Positions 1 to 8,788 of a DNA stretch of 64,000 bases are shown piece after piece. A model generated the notes under the pieces. The model was not told the origin of the DNA. It made no database searches and was given only the letters and a program-made list of their open reading frames with translations. Every line of letters starts with the position of its first letter. Position 1 is the first letter of the stretch. Position numbers and translations under genes: made by a program. The stretch is from Streptomyces formicae (GTDB lineage: Bacteria > Actinomycetota > Actinomycetes > Streptomycetales > Streptomycetaceae), in assembly GCF_002556545.1 (NCBI RefSeq), contig NZ_CP022685.1:8782001-8846000 (forward strand), in the 5' to 3' direction.

Positions 1-1
1 G

Positions 2-598
2 GTCGACTACCTGGAGCAGATCAGGTCCGTCCAGCCCACCGGCCCCTACCACCTGCTCGGCTCCTCGCTCGGCGGCCTGATCGCCCAGGCCATCGCCGCC
101 CGCCTGGAGGAGCAGGGCGAAGAGGTGGCGCTGCTCGCGGTCCTCGACGCCTACCCGGGCAACGTCGGCAGGGTCGTGACCGCCGACGGCGAGCCCCCGG
201 CGGCCGAGGCGGGAGACCGCCCCGCGCCGGGCGGACAGGACGAGACCGACCGGGCCATGCCGGGCGACATCGACGCCGTCCGGATGGGCGTGGGCGGCGA
301 ACTCCTGAAGAAGATGCAGAAGGTGATCCGCAACGCGGCAGGGTTCGCGCCGGACCACACACCGCCCCGGTACGGCGGCGACCTGCTGCTCTTCATCGCC
401 ACCGGGGACCGGCCCGCCGAACTCCCGACCGAGGCGGCCGCCGCCACCTGGGAGCCCTACATCGCGGGCGCCATCGAGACGCACGACGTCGACGCGGGCC
501 ACTACGACCTGTTCCAGCCGGCGGCCGCCGCGCACATCGGGCGGGTCGTCGCCGACAAGCTCCGCGCCGCGGCCGACGCGGGAACCAGGGGGAAGTGA
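2..598 (+). CDS. Thioesterase C-terminal part (5' truncated by window edge)
   Basis: This is the 3' end of an alpha/beta-hydrolase thioesterase, either a type II enzyme or the last domain of an NRPS/PKS, that would release or proofread a carrier-bound product. The frame is open from base 2. It shows the nucleophile elbow G-S-S-L-G about 20 residues into the visible part and the late catalytic His in 'DAGHYDLF', the usual Asp/His arrangement of this family. A charged insertion of about 40 residues lies between the strand after the Ser and the lid. The stop at 596-598 is only 7 bases before the ATG of a P450 gene, so it is co-transcribed with the P450s and halogenase. Without the upstream sequence I cannot say whether it is free-standing or part of a megasynthase. 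Confidence 0.85.
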   Translation, partial: VDYLEQIRSVQPTGPYHLLGSSLGGLIAQAIAARLEEQGEEVALLAVLDAYPGNVGRVVTADGEPPAAEAGDRPAPGGQDETDRAMPGDIDAVRMGVGGELLKKMQKVIRNAAGFAPDHTPPRYGGDLLLFIATGDRPAELPTEAAAATWEPYIAGAIETHDVDAGHYDLFQPAAAAHIGRVVADKLRAAADAGTRGK

Positions 599-605
599 GT
601 CCACC

Positions 606-1784
606 ATGCCCAAGCCGTCCCACGTGCCGCTGCACGAACAACGCGACGGGATCGACCCCGTACCCGAACTGGCCCTGATGAGCAGGGACACCCCGCTCGT
701 CGAGTTCGACGTCCCCGGGACGTCGGAGCGCACCTGGCTCGCCGTCGGCAACGAGGTGGTGCGGGCGGTCCTCGGCGACGCGGACCGGTTCAGCTCGCTG
801 CCGCCCGCCGACACCGACGCCGACTCACGGCGGCTCGTCCAGCCCGGCAACCTGCTCCAGTACGACCCGCCCGACCACACCAGGCTCCGCAAGATGCAGA
901 CACCGGAGTTCACCGGGCGGCGGATGCGCAGGCTGGAACCGATGATCGAGGAGATCGTGGCGGACCACCTGGACGCCCTGGAACGGGCCGGGCAGCCCGC
1001 CGACCTCATCCGGCACTTCGCGGCGCCCATCCCCAGCCTGGTCGGCTGCCTCCTCTTCGACATCCCCCGCGACGACCACGCCGAACTCGCCCGCAACCTC
1101 GACATCAGCCGCACGGACGTGCACTCCCGGGAGCGGCGGATGGCGGCGGGCAAGGCCTACATGGCGTACATGGCCAAGTTCATCAAGCGAAAGCGCCGCG
1201 CCCCCGGCGACGACCTGATCAGCGCGCTGATCAAGGAGTACGGGACGGAGCTGAGCGACGACGAACTGGCCGGGACCGTCGCCACGCTCCTCGCGCCCTC
1301 CGTCCTGAACGTCGGCGGCACCCTCGGCCTCTCGATCCTCGCGCTCCTTCGCCACCCCGACCAGCTCGCCCGGTTCCGCGAGAGCCCCGAGCTGACCGAG
1401 AGCGCGGTCGAGGAGCTGACGCGGTACACCTCGGTCACCGCCGCGTCGCCGCGCACCGCCCTGGAGGACGTGACCCTCGCAGGACAGGAGATCAAGGCCG
1501 GTGACGTCGTGATCTGTTCGCTGTTCGCGGCCAACCGCGCCCGCTGCCCGGGAGCACCGACCGACGATCTGGACATCACGCGCGCGGACACCAGCCACGT
1601 CGCCTACGGGCACGGCATCCACCACTGCCTCGGCGCGCCGCTCGCGCGGATGACGCTGCGGATCGCGCTGCCCGCGCTCCTGCGCCGCTTCCCGGGACTG
1701 CGCCTCGCCGTCGCCCCCGAGGAGCTCCGCTACAAGGCGCCGACCGGCATCTACGGCGTCGAGACACTGCCCGTGGCCTGGTAG
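606..1784 (+). CDS. Cytochrome P450 (biosynthetic, altered I-helix)
   Basis: A 392-residue soluble bacterial P450. The heme-binding loop is 'YGHGIHHCLGAPLAR' (Cys341), the K-helix ExxR is E270-L-T-R273, and 'YDPPDHTRLRK' near residue 86 is the usual B/C region. The I-helix is odd: where most P450s have A-G-x-(D/E)-T, residues 231-235 read P-S-V-L-N, so both the acid and the alcohol used for proton delivery are absent. This suggests oxidation other than simple hydroxylation, such as phenol or aryl coupling, but that is inference. The start ATG follows G-rich DNA at the thioesterase stop. The closest relative visible is the next gene, so the pair probably arose by duplication. Confidence 0.93.
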   Translation: MPKPSHVPLHEQRDGIDPVPELALMSRDTPLVEFDVPGTSERTWLAVGNEVVRAVLGDADRFSSLPPADTDADSRRLVQPGNLLQYDPPDHTRLRKMQTPEFTGRRMRRLEPMIEEIVADHLDALERAGQPADLIRHFAAPIPSLVGCLLFDIPRDDHAELARNLDISRTDVHSRERRMAAGKAYMAYMAKFIKRKRRAPGDDLISALIKEYGTELSDDELAGTVATLLAPSVLNVGGTLGLSILALLRHPDQLARFRESPELTESAVEELTRYTSVTAASPRTALEDVTLAGQEIKAGDVVICSLFAANRARCPGAPTDDLDITRADTSHVAYGHGIHHCLGAPLARMTLRIALPALLRRFPGLRLAVAPEELRYKAPTGIYGVETLPVAW

Positions 1785-1792
1785 GGGACGAC

Positions 1793-2989
1793 ATGTCGCA
1801 GGAGCGCGGGACGATCCCGCTGTACACCCGCCGCACGGGCCTCGACCCGTCCGACGAGTTGCGCCGCGCCACCGAAGGGCAGCCCGTCAGCACGCTCGGC
1901 GAGGTGCCCGAAGGCGGCACCGCCTGGCTGGTGACGGGCTATCACGAGGTGCGCCAGGTACTCGGCGACCACGTCCGCTTCTCCACCCGCCGCCGCGTCG
2001 GCTCGCGGGCGCAGGACGCGGACGGCTACCGGCCCGACGAGGCCATCGGGCAGCTCATGGACTACGACCCGCCCGACCACACCCGGCTGCGCAAGATGCT
2101 CACGCCCGAGTTCACGCACCGCCGCATCCGCAGGCTCGGGCCGAGGATCGAGGAGATCGTCGAGGAGCGTCTCGACCACGTCGAACGCGCCGGTCAACCC
2201 GCCGACCTGGTGGAGCGGTTCGCGACGCCGGTCGCGGGCGCCGTCCTGTGCGAACTGATCGGGGTGCCCCGCGACGACCGGGGGGACTTCCTGCGCCGCT
2301 GCCACACACACCTGGCGACAGGACAGGGACGACAGCGCCGGGCGAGCGCGGGCAACGCGTTCACCCGCTACCTCGCCGCCCTCGTGGCACGCCAGCGCGC
2401 CGACCCCGACGAAGGCTTCATCGGCATGCTCGTGCGCGACCACGGCGAGGAGTTCACCGACAAGGAACTGCGCGGCGTCTGCGTCCTGTTGATGCTCGCG
2501 GGTCTCGACAACATCTCGGGCATGATCGGCCTCGGCACGCTCGCCCTGCTCCAGCACCCCGACCAGCTCGCGGCCCTGCGCCGCGACCCGGCGGCGCTGG
2601 ACCGGGCCGTCGACGAACTGCTGCGCCATCTGTCCGTGCCGCACGCGCCCACGCCCCGTACCGCCCTGGAGGACGTCACCGTCGCGGGCCGGCGCATCAA
2701 GGCGGGGGACACCGTCGTCTGCTCGATCCCGATGGCCAACCGCGACCCGGCGCTCACCGCGCTGCCCGACCGCCTCGACCTCATGCGCGAGCCGGTCGCC
2801 CACGTCGCCTTCGGCCACGGCATCCACCACTGCCTGGGCGCCGCCCTCGCCAGGCAGGAACTGCGGATCGCCTTCGCGGCGCTGCTGCGCCGCTTCCCGG
2901 CGCTGCGCGTCGCGGAACCCGCGCGGGACGTGGCGTTCCGGGTCAGGTCCACCGCGTACGGCGTGGAAAGCCTGCCGGTGGCCTGGTGA
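1793..2989 (+). CDS. Cytochrome P450 (second of tandem pair)
   Basis: A 398-residue P450 starting 8 bases after the first. Heme loop 'FGHGIHHCLGAALAR' (Cys347), ExxR at E275-L-L-R278, and the same 'YDPPDHTRLRKM' block as its neighbour. The I-helix reads A236-G-L-D-N240: the acid Asp is kept but the conserved Thr is replaced by Asn. Length and layout match carrier-protein- or peptide-acting P450s of nonribosomal peptide clusters, and the neighbouring thioesterase and halogenase support that setting. The ferredoxin partner is not encoded nearby. The exact substrate cannot be read from the sequence. Confidence 0.93.
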   Translation: MSQERGTIPLYTRRTGLDPSDELRRATEGQPVSTLGEVPEGGTAWLVTGYHEVRQVLGDHVRFSTRRRVGSRAQDADGYRPDEAIGQLMDYDPPDHTRLRKMLTPEFTHRRIRRLGPRIEEIVEERLDHVERAGQPADLVERFATPVAGAVLCELIGVPRDDRGDFLRRCHTHLATGQGRQRRASAGNAFTRYLAALVARQRADPDEGFIGMLVRDHGEEFTDKELRGVCVLLMLAGLDNISGMIGLGTLALLQHPDQLAALRRDPAALDRAVDELLRHLSVPHAPTPRTALEDVTVAGRRIKAGDTVVCSIPMANRDPALTALPDRLDLMREPVAHVAFGHGIHHCLGAALARQELRIAFAALLRRFPALRVAEPARDVAFRVRSTAYGVESLPVAW

Positions 2990-3053
2990 GACGAGAGGGC
3001 GCGCACCACCGAGGAGATTTCGTGCTCAACAGGGAGACAGGGGTGGGGACATC

Positions 3054-4667
3054 ATGAACGGACCGGGGACCAACGGCACGGCAGGACACGACCCGGCGGC
3101 GAACGGCGCGGCTGCCGCCGTGCGCGACGTCGTCATCGTCGGCGGCGGCACGGCGGGCTGGATGACCGCCGCGTATCTGACGGCGGCCTTCGGCAACCGC
3201 GTCAAGATCACGCTCGTGGAGTCGGCGGACGTCGGGACCATCGGCGTCGGCGAGGCCACGTTCAGCGACATCAGGCACTTCTTCGAGTTCCTCGGCCTCG
3301 CCGAACGGGACTGGATGCCCGCCTGCAACGCGACGTACAAGCTCGCGGTCCGCTTCGAGAACTGGCGCGAGCCAGGCCACCACTTCTACCACCCCTTCGA
3401 GCAGCTCAGGTCCGTCAAGGGCTTCCCGCTGACCGACTGGTGGCTGCGCTACCCCACCAGCAAGCGGTTCGACACCGACTGCTTCGTGATGGCCTCGCTG
3501 ATCGACGCCAACCGCAACCCGCGCTACCTCGACAACCGGCTCCTGGAGCAGGAGTTCGTCGAGTCCGACGACCTGCCGAACACGATCGCCGAGTACCAGG
3601 GGGCCCAGTTCCCCTACGCCTACCACTTCGAGGCGCACCTGCTCGCCAAGTACCTGACGAAGTACGCCACGGAACGCGGCGTGCGGCACGTGGTCGACAA
3701 CGTCGTGGACGTCGGCCTCGACGAGCGCGGCTGGCTCTCGCACGTGACCACCGCCGAGCACGGCCGCCTCACCGGCGACCTCTTCGTCGACTGCACGGGA
3801 TTTCGCGGGCTGCTCATCAACAAGGCGCTCGCGGAGCCGTTCGTGTCCTACCAGGACACCCTGCCCAACGACAGCGCGGTCGCCCTCCAGGTCCCCATGG
3901 ACATGGACAAGGACCCGCTGCGGCCGTGCACCACGGCCACCGCGCAGGACGCGGGCTGGATCTGGACCATCCCGCTGATCAGCCGCATCGGCACCGGCTA
4001 CGTCTACGCCAGTGACTACATCGATGCCGAGGAGGCCGAGCGCACCCTGCGCGAGTTCGTCGGGCCCGCAGCGGCCGACGCGTCCGCCAACCACATCAGG
4101 ATGCGCATCGGCCGCAGCCGCCGCTCCTGGGTCAACAACTGCGTGGCCATCGGCCTGTCCAGCGGCTTCGTCGAGCCCCTCGAATCCACCGGGATCTTCT
4201 TCATCCACTACGCGATCGAGCAGCTGGTCAAGTACTACCCGGCGGCCGACTGGGACCAGTCGCTGCGCGACCAGTACAACGGCGCGGTGATGAACGTCAT
4301 GGACGGCGTACGGGAGTTCCTCGTCCTGCACTACCGGGGCGCCAAGCGCGCCGACAACCAGTACTGGCGCGACACCAAGATCCGCACCGTGCCGGACCCG
4401 CTGGCCGAACGTCTGGAGCAGTGGGAGAGCAAGGTCCCCGACGCGGGCACCGTCTACCCGCGCTACCACGGGCTGCCGCCCTACTCGTACAACTGCATCC
4501 TGCTCGGCACCGGCGGCATCGACGTGCGGCCCTCGCCCGCGCTCGACCTGATCGACGAGAAGGACGCGCTCGCGGAGTTCCAGGCGGTGCGGGACAAGGC
4601 GCGGCACCTGGTGCGGACGCTGCCGACGCAGAACGAGTACTTCCGCCGGATGCGCGAGGGGGTGTGA
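3054..4667 (+). CDS. FAD-dependent tryptophan-type halogenase
   Basis: A 537-residue flavin-dependent halogenase using FADH2, O2 and halide to install Cl or Br on an electron-rich ring. The N-terminal nucleotide-binding motif is V-G-G-G-T-A-G-W (about residues 29-36). The catalytic Lys of the family lies in 'NATYKLAVRF' (K96). The diagnostic W-x-W-x-I-P motif is present as 'GWIWTIP', and 'GFVEPLESTGIFF' matches the chloride/FAD region of PrnA-like enzymes. The first 22 residues before the FAD strand are a low-complexity leader. It sits between two P450s and a flavin reductase, so it is almost certainly a tailoring enzyme of the same product. Free tryptophan versus a carrier-bound residue cannot be decided here. 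Confidence 0.93.
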   Translation: MNGPGTNGTAGHDPAANGAAAAVRDVVIVGGGTAGWMTAAYLTAAFGNRVKITLVESADVGTIGVGEATFSDIRHFFEFLGLAERDWMPACNATYKLAVRFENWREPGHHFYHPFEQLRSVKGFPLTDWWLRYPTSKRFDTDCFVMASLIDANRNPRYLDNRLLEQEFVESDDLPNTIAEYQGAQFPYAYHFEAHLLAKYLTKYATERGVRHVVDNVVDVGLDERGWLSHVTTAEHGRLTGDLFVDCTGFRGLLINKALAEPFVSYQDTLPNDSAVALQVPMDMDKDPLRPCTTATAQDAGWIWTIPLISRIGTGYVYASDYIDAEEAERTLREFVGPAAADASANHIRMRIGRSRRSWVNNCVAIGLSSGFVEPLESTGIFFIHYAIEQLVKYYPAADWDQSLRDQYNGAVMNVMDGVREFLVLHYRGAKRADNQYWRDTKIRTVPDPLAERLEQWESKVPDAGTVYPRYHGLPPYSYNCILLGTGGIDVRPSPALDLIDEKDALAEFQAVRDKARHLVRTLPTQNEYFRRMREGV

Positions 4668-4675
4668 CCAGCGGG

Positions 4676-5209
4676 ATGGACGCCGAGTTCCGCGAGATGA
4701 TGGCGTCGTTCCCCACCGGCGTCTCGGTGGTGACGGCCAGGGACGGCGGCTCCGCGCCGTGGGGCATGACGTGCTCGTCGCTGTGCAGCCTCAGCGTGGA
4801 CCCGCCGACGCTCCTGACGTGCCTGCGCACGGAGAGCCCCACGCTGCGCGCGGTGCTCGCCAGCGGGGCGTTCGCGGTGAACCTGCTGCGCGGGGACGCC
4901 GACTGGGTCGCGGCGCTGTTCGCCTCCGGCGCGCCCGACCGGTTCGACAAGGTCGCCTGGCGGCCCGCGCGGCACACCCGCAGCCCCGCGCTGATCGAGG
5001 CCGCGCACGCCGTCGCCGAGTGCACCGTGGCGCGCACCCACCCCTCGGGCGACCACGTGATCGTCGTGGGAACGGTGCGCGCCGTCGAGCGTTTCGGCGG
5101 CTTCGAGCGCGAGAGCGCGCTGCTCTACGGGTTCCGCAGGTACGGCGAATGGTCGCCGGGCGTCCCGGCCGCGGCCGGTGACTTCCGGGTCAGGGAACGG
5201 GAGGGGTGA
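4676..5209 (+). CDS. Flavin reductase partner of the halogenase
   Basis: A 177-residue short-chain flavin:NAD(P)H reductase of the split-barrel type that supplies reduced flavin to the halogenase. Family signs are the N-terminal 'MMASFPTGVSVVTA', the 'GMTCSSLCSLSVDPP' FMN loop, and 'GAFAVNLL' followed by the C-terminal 'GDHVIVVGTV' strand. ATG 4676 lies 8 bases after the halogenase stop. A GTG at 4664 overlapping that stop is an alternative that would add four residues. Tight coupling to the halogenase is typical of Trp-halogenase cassettes. Confidence 0.9.
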   Translation: MDAEFREMMASFPTGVSVVTARDGGSAPWGMTCSSLCSLSVDPPTLLTCLRTESPTLRAVLASGAFAVNLLRGDADWVAALFASGAPDRFDKVAWRPARHTRSPALIEAAHAVAECTVARTHPSGDHVIVVGTVRAVERFGGFERESALLYGFRRYGEWSPGVPAAAGDFRVREREG

Positions 5210-5215
5210 GGGCCG

Positions 5216-6595
5216 GTGGGGTTCCCCGGGGTGGGGGCGGGCGGCACGGCGACGGCGGGTGACGTGTTCGCGGCCGCCCCCGTCGCGCCGATCGCGGCGC
5301 ATCCGCTGCTCGTCTTCCTGCTCCAGGTCGGGCTCCTGCTGCTGCTCGCCATCCTGCTCGGCAGGGTGGCCGCCCGCTGCGGGCTCCCCGCGATCGTCGG
5401 CGAGCTGGGCGCGGGCGTGCTGCTGGGCCCCTCGCTCTTCGGCTGGCTCGCGCCGGGCGTCACGGCCTGGCTGCTGCCCGCGGACCCCGCGCAGGTCCAT
5501 CTCCTGGACGCCGTCGGGCAGCTCGCGGTGCTGCTCCTCGTCGGCCTCACCGGGATCGAGATGGACCTGCGGATGATCCGCCGCAGGGGAGCCACCGCGC
5601 TGCGCGTCAGCCTCGCCGGACTCCTGGTGCCGCTGGCGCTCGGCATCGGGCTCGGGCATCCGCTGGCCGGGATGCTCGGCATCGGCGCGTCCGACCGGCA
5701 GATGTTCGCGCTCTTCCTGGGCGTGGCGATGTGCGTCAGCGCCATCCCGGTCATCGCCAAGACCCTGATGGACATGAACCTCATGCACCGCGACGTCGGC
5801 CAGCTGACCCTCGCCGCGGGGATGATCGACGACACCTTCGGCTGGCTCATGCTCTCCGTCGTCTCGGCGATGACCGTGGGCGGGCTGAGCGCGGGGGTGT
5901 TCGGGCACGCCATCGGCTCCCTGCTGCTCGTCCTGGTCCTCGCGGTGCTGCTCGGCCGCCCGCTCGTGCGGCGCGCCCTGCGGCTCTGCAAGGGCTCGGA
6001 GGAGCGGACGGTCTCGGCGGCCGCCGCGATGATCGTCCTCGCTGCGGCGGGCACCCAGGCCCTCGGCCTCGAAGCGGTGTTCGGCGCGTACCTCTGCGGG
6101 ATGCTCATCGGCTCCAGCGGGGAGTTCGACCGGTCCCGTACGGCGTCGCTGCGCATGGTCGTCCTCGCGGTCCTCGCCCCCGTCTTCTTCGCCACGGCGG
6201 GGCTGCGGATCGACCTGCGGGCCCTCGCGGAACCCGCGGTGCTCGGGGCCGCCCTGATCGTGCTCGCGGTCGCGATCGTCGGGAAGTTCGTGGGCGCCTA
6301 CATCGGCGCGCGGCTGAGCAGGCTGAGCCGCTGGGAGGCGCTCGCGCTCGGCGCGGGGATGAACGCCAGGGGCGTCATCGAGGTGATCGTGGCCATGGTC
6401 GGGCTGCGGCTCGGCATCCTCGACACCCGGACGTACACGATCGTCGTCCTGGTCGCGGTGGTCACCTCCGTGATGGCGCCGCCGCTCCTGAAGGCGGCCA
6501 TGAAGCGCATCGACTGCACGCGCGAGGAGGAGCTGCGGCTCACCGAGTGGCGCGGGACGCCGGTGCGGGGAAGCCCGGAGCGGGCCGGGCGCTGA
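5216..6595 (+). CDS. CPA2-type cation/proton antiporter
   Basis: A 459-residue polytopic membrane protein with about 12 hydrophobic segments and a Na+/H+ exchanger (Kef-like) fold. The start is GTG 5216, 6 bases after the reductase stop. Family-like stretches include 'GELGAGVLLGPSLFGWL', 'AVLLLVGLTGIEMDLRMI', the unwound-helix region 'LTLAAGMIDDTFGWL' with paired Asp, and 'GAGMNARGVIEVIVAMVGL'. Antiporters of this type recur at the edge of halogenated peptide clusters, for example glycopeptides, where a self-protection or export role has been suggested. It is the last gene before a strong hairpin and so closes the operon. Confidence 0.88.
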   Translation: MGFPGVGAGGTATAGDVFAAAPVAPIAAHPLLVFLLQVGLLLLLAILLGRVAARCGLPAIVGELGAGVLLGPSLFGWLAPGVTAWLLPADPAQVHLLDAVGQLAVLLLVGLTGIEMDLRMIRRRGATALRVSLAGLLVPLALGIGLGHPLAGMLGIGASDRQMFALFLGVAMCVSAIPVIAKTLMDMNLMHRDVGQLTLAAGMIDDTFGWLMLSVVSAMTVGGLSAGVFGHAIGSLLLVLVLAVLLGRPLVRRALRLCKGSEERTVSAAAAMIVLAAAGTQALGLEAVFGAYLCGMLIGSSGEFDRSRTASLRMVVLAVLAPVFFATAGLRIDLRALAEPAVLGAALIVLAVAIVGKFVGAYIGARLSRLSRWEALALGAGMNARGVIEVIVAMVGLRLGILDTRTYTIVVLVAVVTSVMAPPLLKAAMKRIDCTREEELRLTEWRGTPVRGSPERAGR

Positions 6596-6605
6596 GGGGG
6601 AAGCG

Positions 6606-6639
6606 GAACTGCCGCGCTGCCGTGGGCACGCGGCAGTTC
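6606..6639 (+). terminator. Hairpin terminator after the halogenase operon
   Basis: A perfect 11-bp inverted repeat, GAACTGCCGCG and CGCGGCAGTTC, separated by 12 bases, begins 10 bases after the antiporter stop. There is no T-run, as is common in high-GC actinomycetes. It probably marks the downstream end of the natural-product operon. Confidence 0.7.
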
Positions 6640-6737
6640 GGCCTGCCCCGGGCCGGAACGCGACCCCGTCAGAGCACTGTGTGGACGCCCGGTTCTGTGC
6701 CCGCCGTGTGACCGCCCGCTGCGTAGAACTTGGGCTC

Positions 6738-7301
6738 ATGTTCATCACACACAAGCGAGCCGTCGCACAGTCGCTCCTGGCGGTATCGGCTCTTTTCGCA
6801 GGATCACTGCTGACGGCGTGCTCGGGCGATTCCTCGGCCGCGTCGTCCAGCAAGAGCTCGGCTCCCGCCGACCGCGCACTGGCGTACTCGGAGTGCATGC
6901 GGGCCAACGGAGTCCCCAAGTTCCCGGATCCGCAGCCCAACGGCGGCGGCCTCCGGCTCAGCCCGGACGACGGCGTCGACCCGAACTCCAAGGCGTTCAA
7001 GGACGCGGCCAAGGCCTGCCAGGACAAGGCCCCGCAGGGCCAGGGCCCGGGCGGCGGCGGTGGCGGGGGCGGCGGAGGCACCCTCGACTCGGCCAAGGTC
7101 GCGTCCTGGGCCAAGTGCATCCGTTCCAACGGGGTGCCGAAGTTCCCGGACCCGGAGGTCAACGGCTCCAGCATGGTCATCGACATCATGGGCGCCGGAG
7201 TCGACCCCGGTGACCCGAAGTTCCGCGAGGCCATGCAGAAGTGCCAGAGCAAGTACCCGGGCGGCGCGGTGCAGTTCGGTGGCGGAGGAGGCCCCCAGTG
7301 A
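6738..7301 (+). CDS. Lipoprotein with duplicated Cys-pair module
   Basis: A 187-residue lipoprotein. The signal peptide ends in lipobox L-L-T-A-C, giving a lipid-anchored Cys28. The mature part holds two copies of one module joined by a Gly-rich linker: each has an aromatic residue, a Cys, then 'R-x-N-G-V-P-K-F-P-D-P', and about 40 residues later 'A-x-x-C-Q-x-K'. Two Cys per module suggest one disulfide per module. The stop overlaps the GTG of the next gene by 4 bp, so it belongs to a MacAB-like export operon. I know similar lipoproteins next to such transporters in streptomycetes but no established function. An upstream in-frame start exists, but ATG 6738 gives the proper signal peptide. Confidence 0.85.
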   Translation: MFITHKRAVAQSLLAVSALFAGSLLTACSGDSSAASSSKSSAPADRALAYSECMRANGVPKFPDPQPNGGGLRLSPDDGVDPNSKAFKDAAKACQDKAPQGQGPGGGGGGGGGGTLDSAKVASWAKCIRSNGVPKFPDPEVNGSSMVIDIMGAGVDPGDPKFREAMQKCQSKYPGGAVQFGGGGGPQ

Positions 7302-8788
7302 CGACTCCGGACGAGACCGAGCCCCTGCCGGGCCGCGGCGACACCTCGGGCGCCCTGGAGCGGCACGGCTCCGGCGAGATGGTGAGCGGGCGGACCGGCG
7401 TGCTCACCCCGTCGGGCAACGGCGAACGGCCCGAAGGAGCGCTCGCCAAGCGCTCCGAGGGCAGCGTCGCCGAACGCCGGGAGGGGACCGCCGCGGAACA
7501 CCGGGACGCAAGCGCGGCCGAACGCTCCGAAGCGGCCGTGCCCGAGCTCGAGGCGGGCGGCGAAGGGGACGGCGGGGAGAGCGGCGAAGAGACGTCCGGC
7601 GGCGGCCGCAGGCGCCGGCCGCTGCGCACCTCGCTGATCGTGGTCGCCGCGATAGCCGTCGCCGCGGCCGCGGGCATCGCCGCCACCGGATCGCTCGGCG
7701 GCGACAACGGCGGCTCCGCGAGCGCCGCGCCCTCCGGGCCGCCCGCCACGGCCAAGGTGCAGCGGACCACGCTGACCGACTCCGAGACCGTGGACGGCAA
7801 CCTCGGCTTCGGCGACGCCTCGACCGTGCAGGCCCCCGCCGCCGCCTCCGGCGACACGGGCGCGGGCCAGAACGGGCAGAACGGGCAGGGCGGCGCGACG
7901 GGCGCCGACACAAGCGCGGGCACCATCACCTGGCTGCCCGAAGCGGGCAAGGTCATCCGGCGAGGCGACCCCGTCTACCGCGTCGACCAGCGGCAAGTCC
8001 CGCTGCTCTACGGCTCGTTCCCGCTCTACCGCACCCTCAAGGACGGCACCGAGGGCGCCGACGTCAAGATGCTGGAGAAGAACCTCCGCGCCCTCGGCTA
8101 CACCGGCTTCACGGTCGACGACACCTACACCTCCGACACGGCCGACGCCGTCAAGAAGTGGCAGGACGACCTGAACCGCACGGAGACCGGCACGGTCGCG
8201 CCCGGGGACGCCCTGGTGGCCGACGGCGCGCGGCGCGTCGCCGACCTCAAGACCGCCACCGGCGCCGCCCTCACCGGCAACCTGCTCACCTGGACCGGCA
8301 CCGAACGGATCGTCAGCGTCGACCTGGACGTGCAGTTCGAGGACCTGGTGCAGAAGGGCACCGAGGCGACCGTGAAGCTGCCGGACAACTCCACCGTCCA
8401 GGCCGAGGTGACCGACGTCGGGACGCCGACCACCTCGCAGGACAACTCCGGTGACTCCGGAAGCTCCGGGAGCAGCGGCAGCGGCGACAGCAACAACAAC
8501 AATCAGGTCACCCTGCCCGTCGAGCTGACCGTGAAGGACCAGAAGGGCCTCGGCCGCTACCAGGCCGCCGCCGTCGACGTCACGCTCAAGGCCGAGTCCC
8601 ACAAGGACGTCCTCGTGGTCCCCGTCGGCGCCCTGGTCGCCAAGCGCGGCGGCGGCTACGCCGTGGAGGTCGTCACGGCGGACGGCACGAAGCTCGTCCC
8701 GGTCAAGCTCGGCATGTTCGCGGACAGCAAGGTCGAGGTGTCGGGCACCGGCATCAAGGAAGGCACCGTCGTGGGGGTTCCCAAGTGA
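7298..8788 (+). CDS. HlyD/MacA-like adaptor with peptidoglycan-binding domain
   Basis: A 496-residue membrane-anchored periplasmic-type adaptor. A long charged cytoplasmic N-terminus (residues 1-108) contains imperfect repeats around 'AERREGTAAEHRDASAAERSE'. One TM segment follows at about 111-130. The extracellular part has a peptidoglycan-binding_1 domain ('GADVKMLEKNLRALGYTGFTVD', about residues 250-300), a Ser/Gly/Asn linker and a C-terminal barrel ending '[10 protein letters not shown]'. GTG 7298 overlaps the lipoprotein stop (GTGA) and follows a strong GGCGGAGGAGG. It couples the following ABC ATPase and permease to the cell wall, most likely for export of a peptide or small molecule. 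Confidence 0.87.
   Translation: MTTPDETEPLPGRGDTSGALERHGSGEMVSGRTGVLTPSGNGERPEGALAKRSEGSVAERREGTAAEHRDASAAERSEAAVPELEAGGEGDGGESGEETSGGGRRRRPLRTSLIVVAAIAVAAAAGIAATGSLGGDNGGSASAAPSGPPATAKVQRTTLTDSETVDGNLGFGDASTVQAPAAASGDTGAGQNGQNGQGGATGADTSAGTITWLPEAGKVIRRGDPVYRVDQRQVPLLYGSFPLYRTLKDGTEGADVKMLEKNLRALGYTGFTVDDTYTSDTADAVKKWQDDLNRTETGTVAPGDALVADGARRVADLKTATGAALTGNLLTWTGTERIVSVDLDVQFEDLVQKGTEATVKLPDNSTVQAEVTDVGTPTTSQDNSGDSGSSGSSGSGDSNNNNQVTLPVELTVKDQKGLGRYQAAAVDVTLKAESHKDVLVVPVGALVAKRGGGYAVEVVTADGTKLVPVKLGMFADSKVEVSGTGIKEGTVVGVPK

Noticed and set aside
2-6595. Assignment of the left-edge cluster to a glycopeptide antibiotic
   Set aside because: P450s, halogenase and antiporter recur in glycopeptide loci, but no NRPS, MbtH, hydroxyphenylglycine or glycosyltransferase genes are in view, and the halogenase looks tryptophan-type.
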